From positions 1-64,000 of the forward strand of contig JAUCBJ010006637.1 of NCBI GenBank assembly GCA_032718475.1: 64,000 nt of DNA. The letters run 5' to 3'. Below the pieces are notes generated by a model. That model saw only the letters and a program-made list of their open reading frames with translations, had not been told where the DNA came from and searched no databases. The position numbers and the translations under genes were made by a program. Position 1 is the first letter of the stretch. Each line of letters begins with the position of its first letter. Origin of the DNA: Nemertoderma westbladi (lineage: Eukaryota; Xenacoelomorpha; Nemertodermatida; Nemertodermatidae). Shown here piece by piece: positions 1-12,220 of this stretch.

Positions 1-400
1 AGCACGAGGTCCAGTTATGAGATACAAATTAAAATTAAGCGACTGTATCACAAAATCAGGTTTTGAGAAATTTACCCACACCACCAATCAATCAAAGAAA
101 GGGGGACAGTACGTGTTCACCCCTTTTAATCCCCCCCCCCCCCCACCCTTCTCAACCACCAATACATAACCGTGACATCTACCACCCACGGAAGGGTAGA
201 ACGAACTTATTTCCAATCGCACGTTAAATATGCAAAGCCAGGTGGTGTATATGAATATAATCAACGCCGTACTCGTCTTAATTATTATAAGCGTCGTTCA
301 ATCGTTGCGCTCGTCCAGAGTAAGTCCCCCCCCCCCCCCCCCCCTATCAGAAAGATTTACTCAACAAAAAATAGTGTAAATAAATAAACAACTACAAGGA
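1..400. repeat. Dispersed repeat R1, copy 1 (starts outside the window or at its edge)
   Basis: The segment from the first base (AGCACGAGG...) matches 2415-2700 closely: same AAATCAGGTTTTGAGAAATT stretch, same poly-C tract, same CATCTACCACCCACGGAAGG and AAAGCCAGGTGGT. It contains C14 (131-144) and C19 (326-344). A 71-codon open frame lies here but is interrupted or altered in the second copy and shows no protein features, so I do not call it a gene. Family unknown. Confidence 0.6.
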
Positions 401-1959
401 TAAGAGGTCATGTGTAGGAAAGCTAATCAGACGATACCTTTACTAATATATTGAGCTGCATTGATCTATACATAGTAATGTTGGGTGATGGGGGGGGGGG
501 GGGGGGGGGGGTGAGGGGTAGGGGGTGTCTGGGTGGGTTGTTAGTATTAGGGTGCACAATATCGACGCACGCGCAGGAATGTGTTGATGTTTAATAGCAC
601 CGCATTCCCGCGTTAGAAAGCATCCCCAATTGGAATAAATAAATAAATTAAACGCGTTTCGTTATGTTCCTCGACTTATATTATTCTCTCCACGGACGAG
701 TTATTAGCTGCTAGACAGGTAGACCTAGTCCCCCACAACAACGGTCATACCTTCAATCAATCAATCAATTGAGCTCATATGAGCTCGTATATTAGTTTTA
801 TTTATAAATTGAAATCTCACGAATTAATAGGCCTATTAGCTGATTAGTGAACTATCATATGTTAGACCATATATATATATTATATATTGGACCTTATCAA
901 AATAGCGGTTGTACTGGGGCGGTATATGTTGTTCTCTAACCCACTGCAAGCGCATTTGAGGGGCCGGTATGTTTTAATAACTTCTGGTACAACGGGATGC
1001 AGTATTACAGCGCCAAGTAGATTTAATCTGATCAGAATATTCCGGACGCTAAGTTCATGTCATTCCCGATAAGTCGGGACTTTACAAAACTCGTGGATAA
1101 AACCGCGTGTAGCAGAGAGCAGATAAATTGGGTTGAATTGCAAAACAGAATAATATGGAACTGTAAGTGGAACTGCGGCGATTTGGGTTTTTTTGTTATG
1201 GTGAATAGTCAGCCTGTCCGCGATATGTTCAGCTGCCCTTTTTAATGGGTTGCAGGTACAAATGAAATACACATTGCAGTTACTAAAATAAAAGTGGCGC
1301 ATATTATTGTACATTTACAACAACAATTATATAAATGCAATATGCCTGATCCCTATTAATGTACTTTGTACCGCCAATTCTGTAATTCAATAACGCAAAG
1401 CCGCGTTTACTGTACAGCAGCACGTAATATATTTGATACTTATTATACTAACTAAACTAACAAACCGCAAGGCCTACTTACCGAAATAAATTAACTTTCA
1501 GTTAAATACAATATACTTGTTTGCTCTGTAAAAATTTTAATTAAAAACAATCCTGCCATTTAATATACCTAATTAGCATGGTTGCGTAAGCAGTATGAAT
1601 TGGAATGAAATTGTGAAATAATTTATTTAAACTATTATGTACATTTAGATTAAATAATAATACAGTAAGTTGGCCTACAGAAATAAACATTGATATTCGG
1701 AACAGTAAAACAATTATTTATTTCATTCATTCAACTAACCAGAGAGACTCATAGCTCCAGTGAATATTAACATCCCGACGTTACTTTAGTAATAATATTA
1801 ATGTCATTGAACCCGATACACACACACCTCCAATCAGCCAGTTCAATGGAGAGTGAGTGAATGGATGGCTACTAGCAGCAGCAGCAGTCTGCCTCTTACA
1901 AGCAAGGCTGACTGAATACCTCAAGTGTTGCTGGGAATCAAGCCAACTTGGATGTTAAC
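401..1959. other. Intergenic, AT-rich, no gene seen
   Basis: No convincing coding region. It contains a G22 homopolymer (490-511), a short AT dinucleotide run near 868-886, an AATC repeat near 755-768, and a CAG-type run near 1875-1889. Short open frames at 887-1314 on both strands overlap each other and show no recognisable motif. Confidence 0.5.
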
Positions 1960-2397
1960 CAATAAATGAGCAGTATTTAATGAGAATACATTTTTTATGC
2001 CGGTTTAATTACTTTAGATCAATTAAAGACACGATTATTAAAGCAAATCACTTGAACTAATTAAAAACTATAATAGAATGGAGTATGCGGATTACATCTG
2101 TATATTTTTTAAGTATAATTATTGAAGTCTTATACTGTAAAACAATTAATTTCCTTTAAAAGGCAGGTTGAAAATGGTGTTTTTACCGTAATCAACTTAA
2201 TTAACTAATTAACTGCTATTATCTTAGCTTCTCGAAGGCCACACGGAAATTCTACTTGGAAAATTTCTAAACTTTTGCCATACAACATGTGTACCAAGTT
2301 TGGATAGATTTCATCAAAGATTGGCCGAGTTATTAACGTTTAAAATTGAACACGACAGAACGACAGAACGACAGAACGACAGAACGACAGAACGACA
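1960..2397 (+). repeat. Dispersed repeat R2, copy 1, with (GAACGACA)n tail
   Basis: About 430 bp, nearly identical to 3480-3925. Shared landmarks are GATCAATTAAAGACAC, TCTCGAAGGCCACACGG and ACCAAGTTTGGATAGATTTC. The 3' end runs into about five copies of the 8-bp unit GAACGACA. A conserved body with a short tandem-repeat tail is the layout of a SINE or the 3' end of a LINE, but I see no tRNA promoter boxes and no coding capacity. R1 copy 2 follows directly. Confidence 0.6.
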
Positions 2398-2700
2398 CGT
2401 TCGTGGGGACTTCGCGCAGCACGAGGCCTAGTTATTATATACAAATTAAAATGCAGCGACTGTATCACAAAATCAGGTTTTGAGAAATTTACCCACACCA
2501 CCAATCAATCAAAGAAAGGTGGACAGTACGTGTTCACCCCTTTTAATCTCCCCCCCCCCCCCCCCCCCCACCCTTCCCAACCACCAATACATAACCGCGA
2601 CATCTACCACCCACGGAAGGGTAGCACGAACTTATTTCCAATCGCACGTTAAATATGCAAAGCCAGGTGGTTTATAGGAATATAATAAACGCAGTACTCG
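2398..2700. repeat. Dispersed repeat R1, copy 2
   Basis: Second copy of the repeat at the left edge of the window, including a C20 tract at 2550-2569. It directly follows the (GAACGACA)n tail of R2. A related partial third copy lies near 2810-2900 (CCAGGTGGTTTATAT... GTACTCGTCTTCATTATA). No protein is supported. Confidence 0.6.
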
Positions 2701-3479
2701 TTTTCATTATAAGCCTCTTTGCGTTCGTCCTGTTTTGTATTTAAATATATTTCTTAAACGCAAGCTAGGACGATCTTTATAATAATAATAACTAGGGATG
2801 CGATCAATATGTGAAGCCAGGTGGTTTATATAATAATTTAGTCAACGCAGTACTCGTCTTCATTATATGCCTCGTTGCGCTCGTCGCTTGTCCTGTTTTG
2901 TCATAAAATATTTTTCCTAAACGCAGACTGACGATCTTTATACAGTTATAACTATGCGAAGTTTCGAAACTGTGCGAGTAACTGTTGATACATCTATGTG
3001 GAGATGTGTGATATGTGGAGATGTGTGATACAACGCCAACGCATCTTATGCCGATGTAGTAATATGGGTATTGAAATAATATTAAATCAATGTACACTCT
3101 TAAAGCTGCAGCGAAAAAATGTAGCTAATTTCCTAGGTTACATATAAAATAATAATATTATTTTTAAGAACATTAATTTTACTACTTTGCAAAAATTCAA
3201 TTAAAAAATAACCAGACATATACATTGTGGAATAAACTATTTCAGAAGCCTACAACAGCCATGCCATGGATTGTATTTATGTTATTATATCTGTCATTTA
3301 ACTGAGATAGCAATAGTAGTAATAGTCGAACGGTTATGCGGCCCGTCCAGCCTATAATAAACACAATTCAGTGATTGGGCTGGAATAGCAATACTGGTTG
3401 CCTCTATTACAATTCCTCTCAGGTTAGTCTACAGCCACAACTCCCAGCAGCTAGCTCCACACCAGCAGAGACTTGACCA

Positions 3480-3925
3480 ATAATGGGAAGGATTAAATTT
3501 GTACTCAATAATTGTGCGGTTTAATTACGTTTAGATCAATTAAAGACACATTTATTAAAGCAAATCACTTAAACTAATTAAAAACTATAATAGAATGGCG
3601 TATGGGGATTATATCTGTATAATTTTTAAGTATAATTATTTAAATCTTATACTGTAAAACAATTAATTTCCTTTAAAAGGCAGGTTGAAAATGGCGTTTT
3701 CACCGCAATCAACTTAATTAACTAATTAACTGCTATTATCTTAGCTTCTCGAAGGCCACACGGAAATTCTACTTGGAAAATTTCTAAACTTTTGCCAAAC
3801 AACATGTGTACCAAGTTTGGATAGATTTCATCAAAGATTGGCCGAGTTATTAACGTTTAAAATTGAACACGACAGAACGACAGAACGACAGAACGACAGA
3901 ACGACAGAACGACAGGTTGATTAAT
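3480..3925 (+). repeat. Dispersed repeat R2, copy 2, with (GAACGACA)n tail
   Basis: Same body and same 8-bp tail repeat as 1960-2397, with scattered substitutions. The sequence after the tail (GGTTGATTAATGGTACC...) differs from that after copy 1. The tail is therefore the 3' boundary of the repeat in this orientation. Confidence 0.6.
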
Positions 3926-4496
3926 GGTACCACTACGCTAAGGCTCACTCACTTCGTGGCTCGCCCCACAGGTAAAAGTTTAACTTTTGAAGGTAATCAG
4001 CTGGTTACTTAAAACGTTCAACTTTGCAGCGTACTGTACTCCAATTGATTGTTGTACAGTAGTTGTGTTATGTTTACTTCCGTATATACTAAAATTATTG
4101 TTCTTGCAATTCGTTTAGACAAATCTAAAGTACAATAGGTCGTGTTATATTGCACACCAACGGTATCGATACGAACTTATATTAGAAGAAAGAAACCTAC
4201 TTTATCATACCTAAGATGACTGCGCTAAGTAAAGATTATGAAAGGGCAATTAGATAATAAATATAATTATCTTGATGGGGTGCAATGTAGCAATTTAATA
4301 GATGCATTTAAGAGGAGGATAGACATAAGACAATAGACTGGGTGATGGCATATAGGCCTACCTCCCCCAGCATAAAGCCAGGAAACCATTACAACTGGAT
4401 AAACTACTGAGGTTGGTCGTTTATCTCTTGGAGTTAAAAGCCTAACGAAACTTAATCAGTTCCGGGACTCGAACTCACGGCCATTGAGGAGGTGTT
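3926..4496. other. Intergenic, no gene seen
   Basis: AT-rich sequence between repeat R2 and the 23-bp minisatellite. No open frame with protein-like composition and no RNA gene recognised. Confidence 0.5.
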
Positions 4497-6430
4497 AGAC
4501 CGTCCTGCATCCTGAAAGTTCCATCTTGGAGTACCATGAAGTCCCATCTTGCAGTACCCTGAAGTCCCATCGTACAGTACCCTGAAGTCCCATCGTGCAG
4601 TACCATGAAATCCCATCGTGCAGTACTATGAAGTCCCATCGTGCAGTACCATGAAGTCTCATAGTGCAGTTCGCTGAAGTCCCATCGTGCAGTACCCTGA
4701 GGTCCCATCGTGCAGTACCATGAGGTCCCATCGTACAGTACCATGAAGTCCCATCGTGCAGTACTATGAAGTCCCATCGTGCAGTACCATGAAGTCTCAT
4801 AGTGCAGTACGCTGAAGTCCCATCGTGCAGTACCCTGAAGTCCCATCGTGCAGTACCATGAAGTCTCATCGTGCAGTACTATTAAGTCCCATCGTGCAGT
4901 ACCCTGAAGTCCCATCGTGCAGTACCCTGAAGTCCCATCGTGCGGTACCCTGAAGTCCCATCGTCCAGTACCCTGAAGTCCCATCGTGCAGTACCATGAA
5001 ATCCCATCGTGCAGTACCATGAAGTCCCATCGTGCAGTACCATGAAGTCTCATCGTGCAGTCCCCTGAAGTCCCATCGTGCAGTACCCCGAAGTCCCATC
5101 ATGCAGTACCTTGAAGTCCCATCGTACAGTACCATGAAGTCCCATCGTGCAGTACCCTGAAGTCCCATCGTGCAGTACCATGAAGTCCCATCGTACAGTA
5201 CCCTGAAGTCCCATCGTACAGTACCCTGAAGTCCCATCGTGCAGTACCATGAAGTCCCATCCTGCAGTACCCTGAAGTCCCATCGTGCAGTACCCTGCCT
5301 GAATTCCAATCGTACAGTACCCTGAAGTCCCATCGTGCAGTACCATGAAGTCCCATCGTGCAGTACCATGAAGTCTCATCGTACAGTACCCTGAAGTCCC
5401 ATCGTGCAGTACCCTGAAGTCCCATCGTACAGTACCCTGAAGTCCCATCGTGCAGTACCATGAAGTCCCATCGTGCAGTACCATGAAGTCCCATCGTACA
5501 GTACCCTGAAGTCCCATCGTGCAGTACCCTGAAGTCCCATCGTGCAGTACCATGAAGTCCCATCGTGCAGTACCCTGAAGTCCCATCGTGCGGTACCCTG
5601 AAGTCCCATCGTATAGTACCCTGAAGTCCCATCGTGCAGTACCATGAAGTCCCATCGTGCAGCACCATGAAGTCTCATCGTGGAGTACCCTGAAGTCCCA
5701 TCGTGCAGTACCATGAAGTCCCATCGTACAGTACCATGAAGTCCCATCGTGCAGTACCATGAAGTCCCATCGTGCAGTACTATGAAGTCCCATCGTGCAG
5801 TACCATGAAGTCTCATAGTGCAGTACGCTGAAGTCCTATCGTGCAGTACCCTGAAGTCCCATCGTGCAGTACCATGAAGTCACATCGTGCAGTACTATGA
5901 AGTCCCATCGTGCAGTACCATGAAGTCTCATAGTGCAGTACGCTGAAGTCCCATCGTGCAGTACCATGAAGTCTCATAGTGCAGTACGCTGAAGTCCCAT
6001 CGTGCAGTACCCTGACGTCCCATCGTGCAGTACCATGAAGTCCCATCGTGCAGTACTATCAAGTCCCATCGTGCAGTACCATGAAGTCTCATAGTGCAGT
6101 ACGCTGAAGTCCCATCGTGCAGTACCCTGAAGTCCCATCGTGCAGTACCATGAATTCCCATCTTGATCTACCATGAAGTCCCATCGTGCAGTACCATGAA
6201 GTCCCATCGTGCAGTACCATGAGGTCCCATCGTGCAGTACCATGAAGTCCCATCGTGCCTTACCCTGAAGTCCCATCGTGCAGTACCACGAAGTCCGATC
6301 ATGTAGTACCCTGAAGTCCCATCGTGAAGTACCATGAAGTCCCATCGTGCAGTACCATGAAGTCCCATCCTACAGTACCTTGAAGTCCCATATTGCAGTA
6401 CCATGAAGTCCCATCCTACAGTACCCTGAA
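4497..6430. repeat. 23-bp minisatellite, domain 1
   Basis: Head-to-tail array of a 23-bp unit made of CAGTACCATGAA (variant CAGTACCCTGAA) followed by GTCCCATCGTG. About 84 units fit, most with 0-2 changes. Because 23 is not a multiple of 3, three units encode one 23-residue period. The unit has no stop codon in any minus-strand frame, so three overlapping long open frames appear (for example 5050-5793). They encode the same low-complexity peptide in shifted order and are a by-product of the repeat, not genes. Confidence 0.95.
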
Positions 6431-9238
6431 GTCCCATCGTGCAGTTCTCCAAAGTCCCATCCTACAGTGCCTGGAAATCCCATATCCTAAGGTACCCCGA
6501 TGACAGCCCATGCTGCAGTACCCGGAAATCCCATCCTACAGTACCCGGTAGTCCCATCCTGAAGTACCCGAAAGTCCAAAATCTTACAGTACCCCGATGT
6601 CCCATCCTGCAGTACCCGGAAGTCCCATCCTGCAGTACCCTGAAGTCCCATCCTGAAGTCACCGAATGTCCCAAATCGTACAGTACCCCGATGTCCCATC
6701 CTGCAGTACCCGAAAGTCCCATCCTACAGTACCCTGACGTCCCATGCTGCCATACCCGGTAGTCCCATCCTGAAGCACCCGAAAGTCCCATCCTTCAGTA
6801 CCCCGATGTCCCTTCCTGCAGTACCCGGAAGTCCCCTCCTGCAGTACCCCGATGTCCCATCCTACAGTACCCTGATGTCCCATCCTGTAGTACCCGGTAA
6901 TCCCATCCTGAAGTACCCGGAAGTCCCATCCTGAAGTACCCCAAAGTCCCATCCTACAGTGACCGGAAGTCCCATCCTGAAGTACCCCAAAGTCCCATGC
7001 TACGGTACCCGGAAGTCCCATCCTGAAGTAGGCCTAACCACAGTTCCATCCTGTAGTACCCGGAAGTTCCATCCTGATGTACCCCTAAGTACCATCATGT
7101 AATACCCGGAAGTCCCATCCTGAAGCTCCCAGATATCCCATCATGTAGTTCCGGACGTCCCATCCTGAATTACCCGGAAGTCCCATCCTACAGTACCCTG
7201 ATGTCCCATCCTGTAGTACCCGGAAGTCGCAACCTGAAGTACCCCAAAGTTTCATGTTGCATTACCCGGAAGTCCCTCCTGCAGTACCCCGATGTCCCAT
7301 CCTGCAGTACCCGGAAGTCACATATCCTACAATACCCCGATGTTCCATCCTGCAGTACCTGGAAGTCCCCTCCTGCAGTACTCCGATGTCCCATCCTGCA
7401 GTATCCGGAAGTCCCATCCTGAAGTAGGCCTAACCCAAAATTAAATGCTGTAGTACCGGACGTCCCATCTTACATTACCCCGATGTCCCATCCTGTAGTA
7501 CCCGGAAGTCCCATCCTGTAGTATCCGGAAGTTCCATCCTAAAGTACCCCGATGTCCCATTCTGCAGTACCCGGAAGTCCCATCCTGAAGATCCCCAATG
7601 TCCCATCCTGCAGTACCCCGAAGTCCCATCCTGCAGTACCCCGAAGTCCCATCCTGCAGTGCCCGGAGGTCCCATCCAGAAGTACCCCAAAGTTCCATGC
7701 TACAGTACCCGGAAGTCCCATCCTGAAGTAGGCCTAACCCAAAGTACCATCCTGTAGTACCCGGAAGTTCCATCCTGAAGTACCCTGATGTCCCATCCTG
7801 CAGTACCCCGATATCCCATCCTGTAGTACCCTGAAGTCCCATCCTGAAATACGCCAAAGTTCCATCCTGCAGTACCCGGACGTCCCATCCTTAAGTACCC
7901 GGAAGTCCCATCCTACAGTACCCTGATGTCCCATCCTGCAGTACCCCGATATCCCATCCTGTAGTACCCTGAAGTCCCATCCTGAAATACGCCAAAGTTC
8001 CATCCTGCAGTACCCGGAAGTCCCATCTTACAGTACCAAGAAGTCCCATCCTGCAGTACCCCGATATCCCGTCCTGTAGTACCCTGAAGTCCCATCCTGA
8101 AGTACCCCAAAGTTCCATGCTGCAGTGCCCGGAAGTCCCATCGTGCAGTACCAAGAAGTCCCATCCTGCAGTACCCCGATGTCCCATCCTGAGGTACCCC
8201 GATGTCCCATCCTGTAGTACCCGGAAGTCCCATCATTAAGTAGGCCTAACCCAAAGTTCCATGATGCAGTACCCGGAAGTCCCATCCTGCAGTATCCCGA
8301 TGTCCCATCATGTAGTAACCGGAATTCCCATCCTGAAGTACCCCGATATCCCATCCTGTAGTACCCGGAAGTCACATCCTGAAGTACCCCGATGTCCCCT
8401 CCTGCAGTAACCGGAAGTCCCATGCAGTACATGGGAGTCACATGATGCAGTACCCTGAATCCCCATCCTGAAGTACCCCAATGTCCCATGCTGCAGTACC
8501 CTGAAGTCCCATCCTGAAGTAACCCAAAGTTCCGTGCTGCAGTACCCTGAAGTCCCATCGTGCAGTACCAAGAAGTCCCATCCTGCAGTTCCCCCGATAT
8601 CCCATCCTGTAGTACCCTAAAGTCCCATCCTGAAATACCCCAAAGTTCCATGCTGCAGTGCCCGGAAGTCCCATCGTGCAGTACCAAGAAGTCCCATCCT
8701 GCAGTACCCCGATGTCCCATCCTGTAGTACCCGGAATTCCCATCCTTAAGTAGGCCTAACCCAAAGTTCCATGCTGCAGTACCCGGAAGTCCCATCGTGC
8801 AGTTCCAAGACGTCCCATCCTGCAGTACCCCGTTATCCCATCCTGTCAGTACCATGAAGTCCCATCCTGAAGTACCCCAAAGTTACATGCTGCACTACCA
8901 AGAAGTCCCATCCTGCAGTGCCCCGATATCCCATCCTGTCAGTACCCTAAAGTCCCATCCTGAAGTACCCCAAAGTTCCATTCTGCAGTACCCGGAAGTC
9001 CCATCGTGCAGTACCAAGAAGTCCCATCCTGCAGTACCCCGATGTCCCATCCTGTAGTACACGGAAGTCCCATCCTGAAGTAGGCCTAACCCAAAGTTCC
9101 ATGCTGCAGTACCCGGAAGTCCCATCCTGCAGTATCCCGATGTCCCATCATGTAGTAACCGGAATTCCCATCCTGAAGTACCCCGATATCCCATCCTGTA
9201 GTACCCGGAGGTCCCATCCTGAAGTAGGCCTAACTAGT
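6431..9238. repeat. 23-bp minisatellite, domain 2 (left part)
   Basis: Continuation of the array with a different consensus: GTCCCATCCTG replaces GTCCCATCGTG, and CAGTACCCGGAA or CAGTACCCCGAT replaces CAGTACCATGAA. Units are more diverged than in domain 1. A variant carrying GAAGTAGGCCTAAC recurs several times (near 7025, 7425, 7730, 8235, 8745, 9080 and 9220), showing higher-order duplication. The domain is interrupted at 9239 by a LINE fragment and resumes after it. Confidence 0.9.
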
Positions 9239-10357
9239 ATCGGCATGCTGCATTGCAGCTACATTTTTAAGAATGCTGTGCCGGCTTATCGACAAAATTG
9301 CACCGCCACAACTCCCTATCACCCATGACATTTGTTAGATCATCCGCATCTTCAAGGCCAGTGTCCTTTAAGATGCGTCTCAAGAAAGTCATGGGCTGTC
9401 CACCATGGTTTATTCACTCCATGAGGCTGCCAAAGTACAAGATTATGCACTGGCTGGTCCTCACGGCGAAAGCAATGTCCTGCAAAGCGGAGGCGATTTT
9501 GTTCTAGTGTAAAGCTTGGGGGAACCAATGAGACACCTCCAATGATATATAGTGTCTGGTTGGAGATGTGTGCATTGGACTTGACACAATGAACCCGGCG
9601 TAGCATTCTTGTGAATGTGCCATCCAGAGATTTGGTGTCCTCAGCAGTTAGAGCCCAGCATGGACTCCCATAGAGGAGTACTGGAACTACTGCTGCTCTA
9701 AATAACCGGACCTTAAGTTTCCGATTAATTCTCGGTGACTTCCAAATCCTGGAAAGCCTATCAAAGGCTGCCCATGCCTTTCCCTTACGTATTCGAAGGT
9801 CCTCGCCTGACTTCCGGATCCATGATCCCAGGTAACAGAAGTCATCCACATGCTCAAGCATACCATCTTTTGAGCTTATGCTCATCCGATCAGAGACTTG
9901 CTGAGGACTTTCAAAGTTAACTGTCAAAATTTTGGTCTTTCTGGAGTTAATAAAAAGACCAACACTAGAAGCAGCATGTTCTAATGAGCTGAGGAGCCGT
10001 TGGGCTCCCTCTAGTGATTCTGAGAGTACTCCTAAGTCATCAGCAAAGTCTAGATCAGTTAGGTACTTGGCAGGATTTCCTCGACTTCTGGAGCCAGTAG
10101 GTGGAGTTATCATCACCCCATCATCATTATGATGATCTAAGAACATGCGTAGAACATAGTCAACAACAATTATGAACAAGAATGGTGCAAGTGTGTCTCC
10201 CTGGAGGACGCCCCATAACACTTCAAATGGTTCTGTGTCACCGTCAACAGTAGACACAAATGTTGTCGAGCCATCGTATACTGATCTGATTGCTGCAATA
10301 ATTTCATCAGGAATCCCATATAATGAAAGTATGCTGAACATACGTGAGCGAGAGACT
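9239..10357 (-). mobile_element. 5'-truncated RTE-like LINE inserted in the minisatellite
   Basis: Minus-strand non-LTR fragment flanked on both sides by minisatellite units. Its 3' terminus (plus-strand ATCGGCATGCTGCATTGCAG) is matched at 63895 by a second copy, which fixes that end. The 5' end is truncated inside the reverse-transcriptase region, as expected for incomplete target-primed reverse transcription. There is no long poly-A, which suits RTE-like elements. Clade assignment rests on reverse-transcriptase wording and is inference. Confidence 0.85.
9352..10357 (-). pseudogene. RTE-like LINE reverse transcriptase, C-terminal part
   Basis: Open minus-strand frame of about 335 codons of LINE origin; the frame runs on into minisatellite DNA up to 10428, which is not part of the gene. 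Visible motifs, in order: YGIPDEIIAAIRSVYDGS; the GVLQGDTLAPFLF region (RT block with QGD..P.LF); the catalytic box LDFADDLGVL; then INSRKTKILTVN and a C-terminal LLYGSPCWAL...FTRMLRR region typical of LINE proteins of this group. The endonuclease and the N-terminal half of the RT are missing, so it cannot act on its own. The remaining frame has no internal stop, suggesting fairly recent insertion. It ends in a normal stop about 110 bp before the element's 3' end. Confidence 0.8.
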
Positions 10358-10740
10358 GAATTCCCGTCCTGAAGTACCCCAAAGTCCCATGCTGCAGTAC
10401 CCGGAAGTCCCATCCTGAAGTACCCCAAAGTCCCATGCTGCAGTACCCGGAAGTCCCATAACCTACAGTACCCCGAAGTCTATGCTGCAGTACCCGGAAG
10501 TCCCATCCTGAAGTACCCGAAAGTCCCATATCCTACAGTACCCCGATGTCCCATCCTGTAGTACCCGGAAGTCACATCCTGTAGTGTTGCGGTACCCCGA
10601 AGTTCCATATTACAGTACCCGGAAGTCACATCCTGTAGTGTTGCGGTACCCCGAAGTTCCATATTACAGTACCCGGATTTTCCATTTACAGTAACCGGAT
10701 TTCCCATCCTGCAATGTCTTTTTACTCGGAAGTCCCATTA
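10358..10740. repeat. 23-bp minisatellite, domain 2 (right part)
   Basis: Units of the domain-2 type resume right after the LINE fragment and decay after 10,560 into variants with TGTAGTGTTGCGGTACC. The last recognisable unit ends near 10,740. Confidence 0.85.
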
Positions 10741-12040
10741 ATTAAAAATTCCGTGGTGTATTTTTTATGATATATAATTAAAAAGTGGTGCGCCTAAATA
10801 TATTCTTCTGGAAAACAATTTAATGCTCGCGGCATATAATTTTTAAAAAATGAGTACCGTAGTGATGTGCAGTAGTAGCAAGTATAATCTATGCCGGTAT
10901 ACTGTACCGGTATTAAAATTAGGGAGACCTACTGAAACTGCTACCTGGAATTAGAATTGTTTAGTGACTTTTATTCTTTGTTTTGGTTAAAAAAATATCC
11001 TGCCTCTGTAACATCCTCCTTTCCCACAATTGGTACGTTTTAGTTAGAAGCCCGACTGAAGTAACCTGATACTTGTTCTTAATGGCTGTTATTTTCTAGG
11101 GTAATCCGAAAATGTGCCACATTAATAGAAAAATATAATTTGCAATAAAAATTGTGTCCGAGTAAATTAATTGGCCGTGACGTAAATTATGTAGCAGCCT
11201 AATTAAATAATGTGCCATTACAAACAGAAACAGGCGTTCAATCGTATAGAGTAAGTAGTAGTTTTGATAAAGTTGATGAATAATTACAATATATTAATTT
11301 TATTGCGATATCATGTACACCGTAAAGTGAGGAATTAATAGCACAATTAACTTAAATATATTTCATTAAATTTAGTAATTATTTAATTAAATAAATAATT
11401 ACATGCAATGTAATCAATTACGCATAATTACATGCAATGAAATAATGATTTAGTGGCACAACATGGTTTATACAACGCTATCGATTATTCTGTTGGGAAA
11501 TACCCACCCACCAACGTAATGCTGACAGTAAATATATGGTCGCCTAGAAGAATTATTATTAGCTTAATATGGAGCCAGTTCAGTACTGCTACATTAGTAG
11601 CAACCAACGCACGCCTTATTCATGTATTGGTAGACAATAGGTTTATGGGTACCGCCATTGCCTGCCTCTATCTATATTGAGTTTCAACAGCCCGACACAA
11701 CACAATGCCTTCCTCCCATGCAATATATCCTTTGAGTGATTAACATTTGGGGTACGGAGTACAGAGTCTGGTTTGCTTGCATAATGAGTTGGCAATCCCT
11801 ATAAATAATATAGCGCCATCTGTTGGAAACTTTAAAAATTAGCTCTTAAATAATATTGGAGTAAATAATGTAAATAATTATTTTTTTCGCCATTAATATA
11901 ACGATTTTTTTATAGTTGTATAATATATTTGTGATCTACAAATTTTATGCAAATATATTTGATAAACATAAGGTATATTATATTTATTAATACAAATTAA
12001 AAATTTATTAAACAATCTAAATTTATTACACACTCTTAAG
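10741..12040. other. Intergenic, AT-rich, no gene seen
   Basis: Very AT-rich stretch upstream of the EF-1alpha promoter. Open frames are short (up to 75 codons) and look random. No repeat family recognised. Confidence 0.5.
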
Positions 12041-12046
12041 TAACTG

Positions 12047-12114
12047 GCCGCCATTTTGAATGACGTAGGGCTTAGTATATAAAGCAACGTATAACCGGAA
12101 ATCCCCCTCTTTCT
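12047..12114 (+). promoter_or_regulatory. EF-1alpha core promoter: YY1-like, CRE-like, TATA and TOP-like start
   Basis: GCCGCCATTTTG (12047-12058) matches the classic YY1 site. TGACGTA (12061-12067) resembles a CRE. TATATAA (12076-12082) is a TATA box. About 27 bases on lies a pyrimidine run, CCCCCTCTTTCTC (12103-12113 and on), at the distance expected for the transcription start. A 5'-terminal oligopyrimidine tract is known for animal EF-1alpha and ribosomal-protein mRNAs, where it gives growth-dependent translational control. The start site itself is inferred from spacing. Confidence 0.75.
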
Positions 12115-12220
12115 CGTCATTTACATTGCTAAAATTCTCTGTTTCGTTGCAGTGATTGTAGTTGACACTCATAGGCCAACGACTGTGTAATTTGTTAAAG
12201 GTATAAATCTAAATCTCACA

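Noticed and set aside
4497-6430. CRISPR-like regular repeat
   Set aside because: Units are directly tandem with no unique spacers, and the DNA is from an animal genome.
4475-9194. Many open frames of 60-275 codons on both strands
   Set aside because: All lie in the 23-bp array and translate the same periodic peptide in shifted frames.
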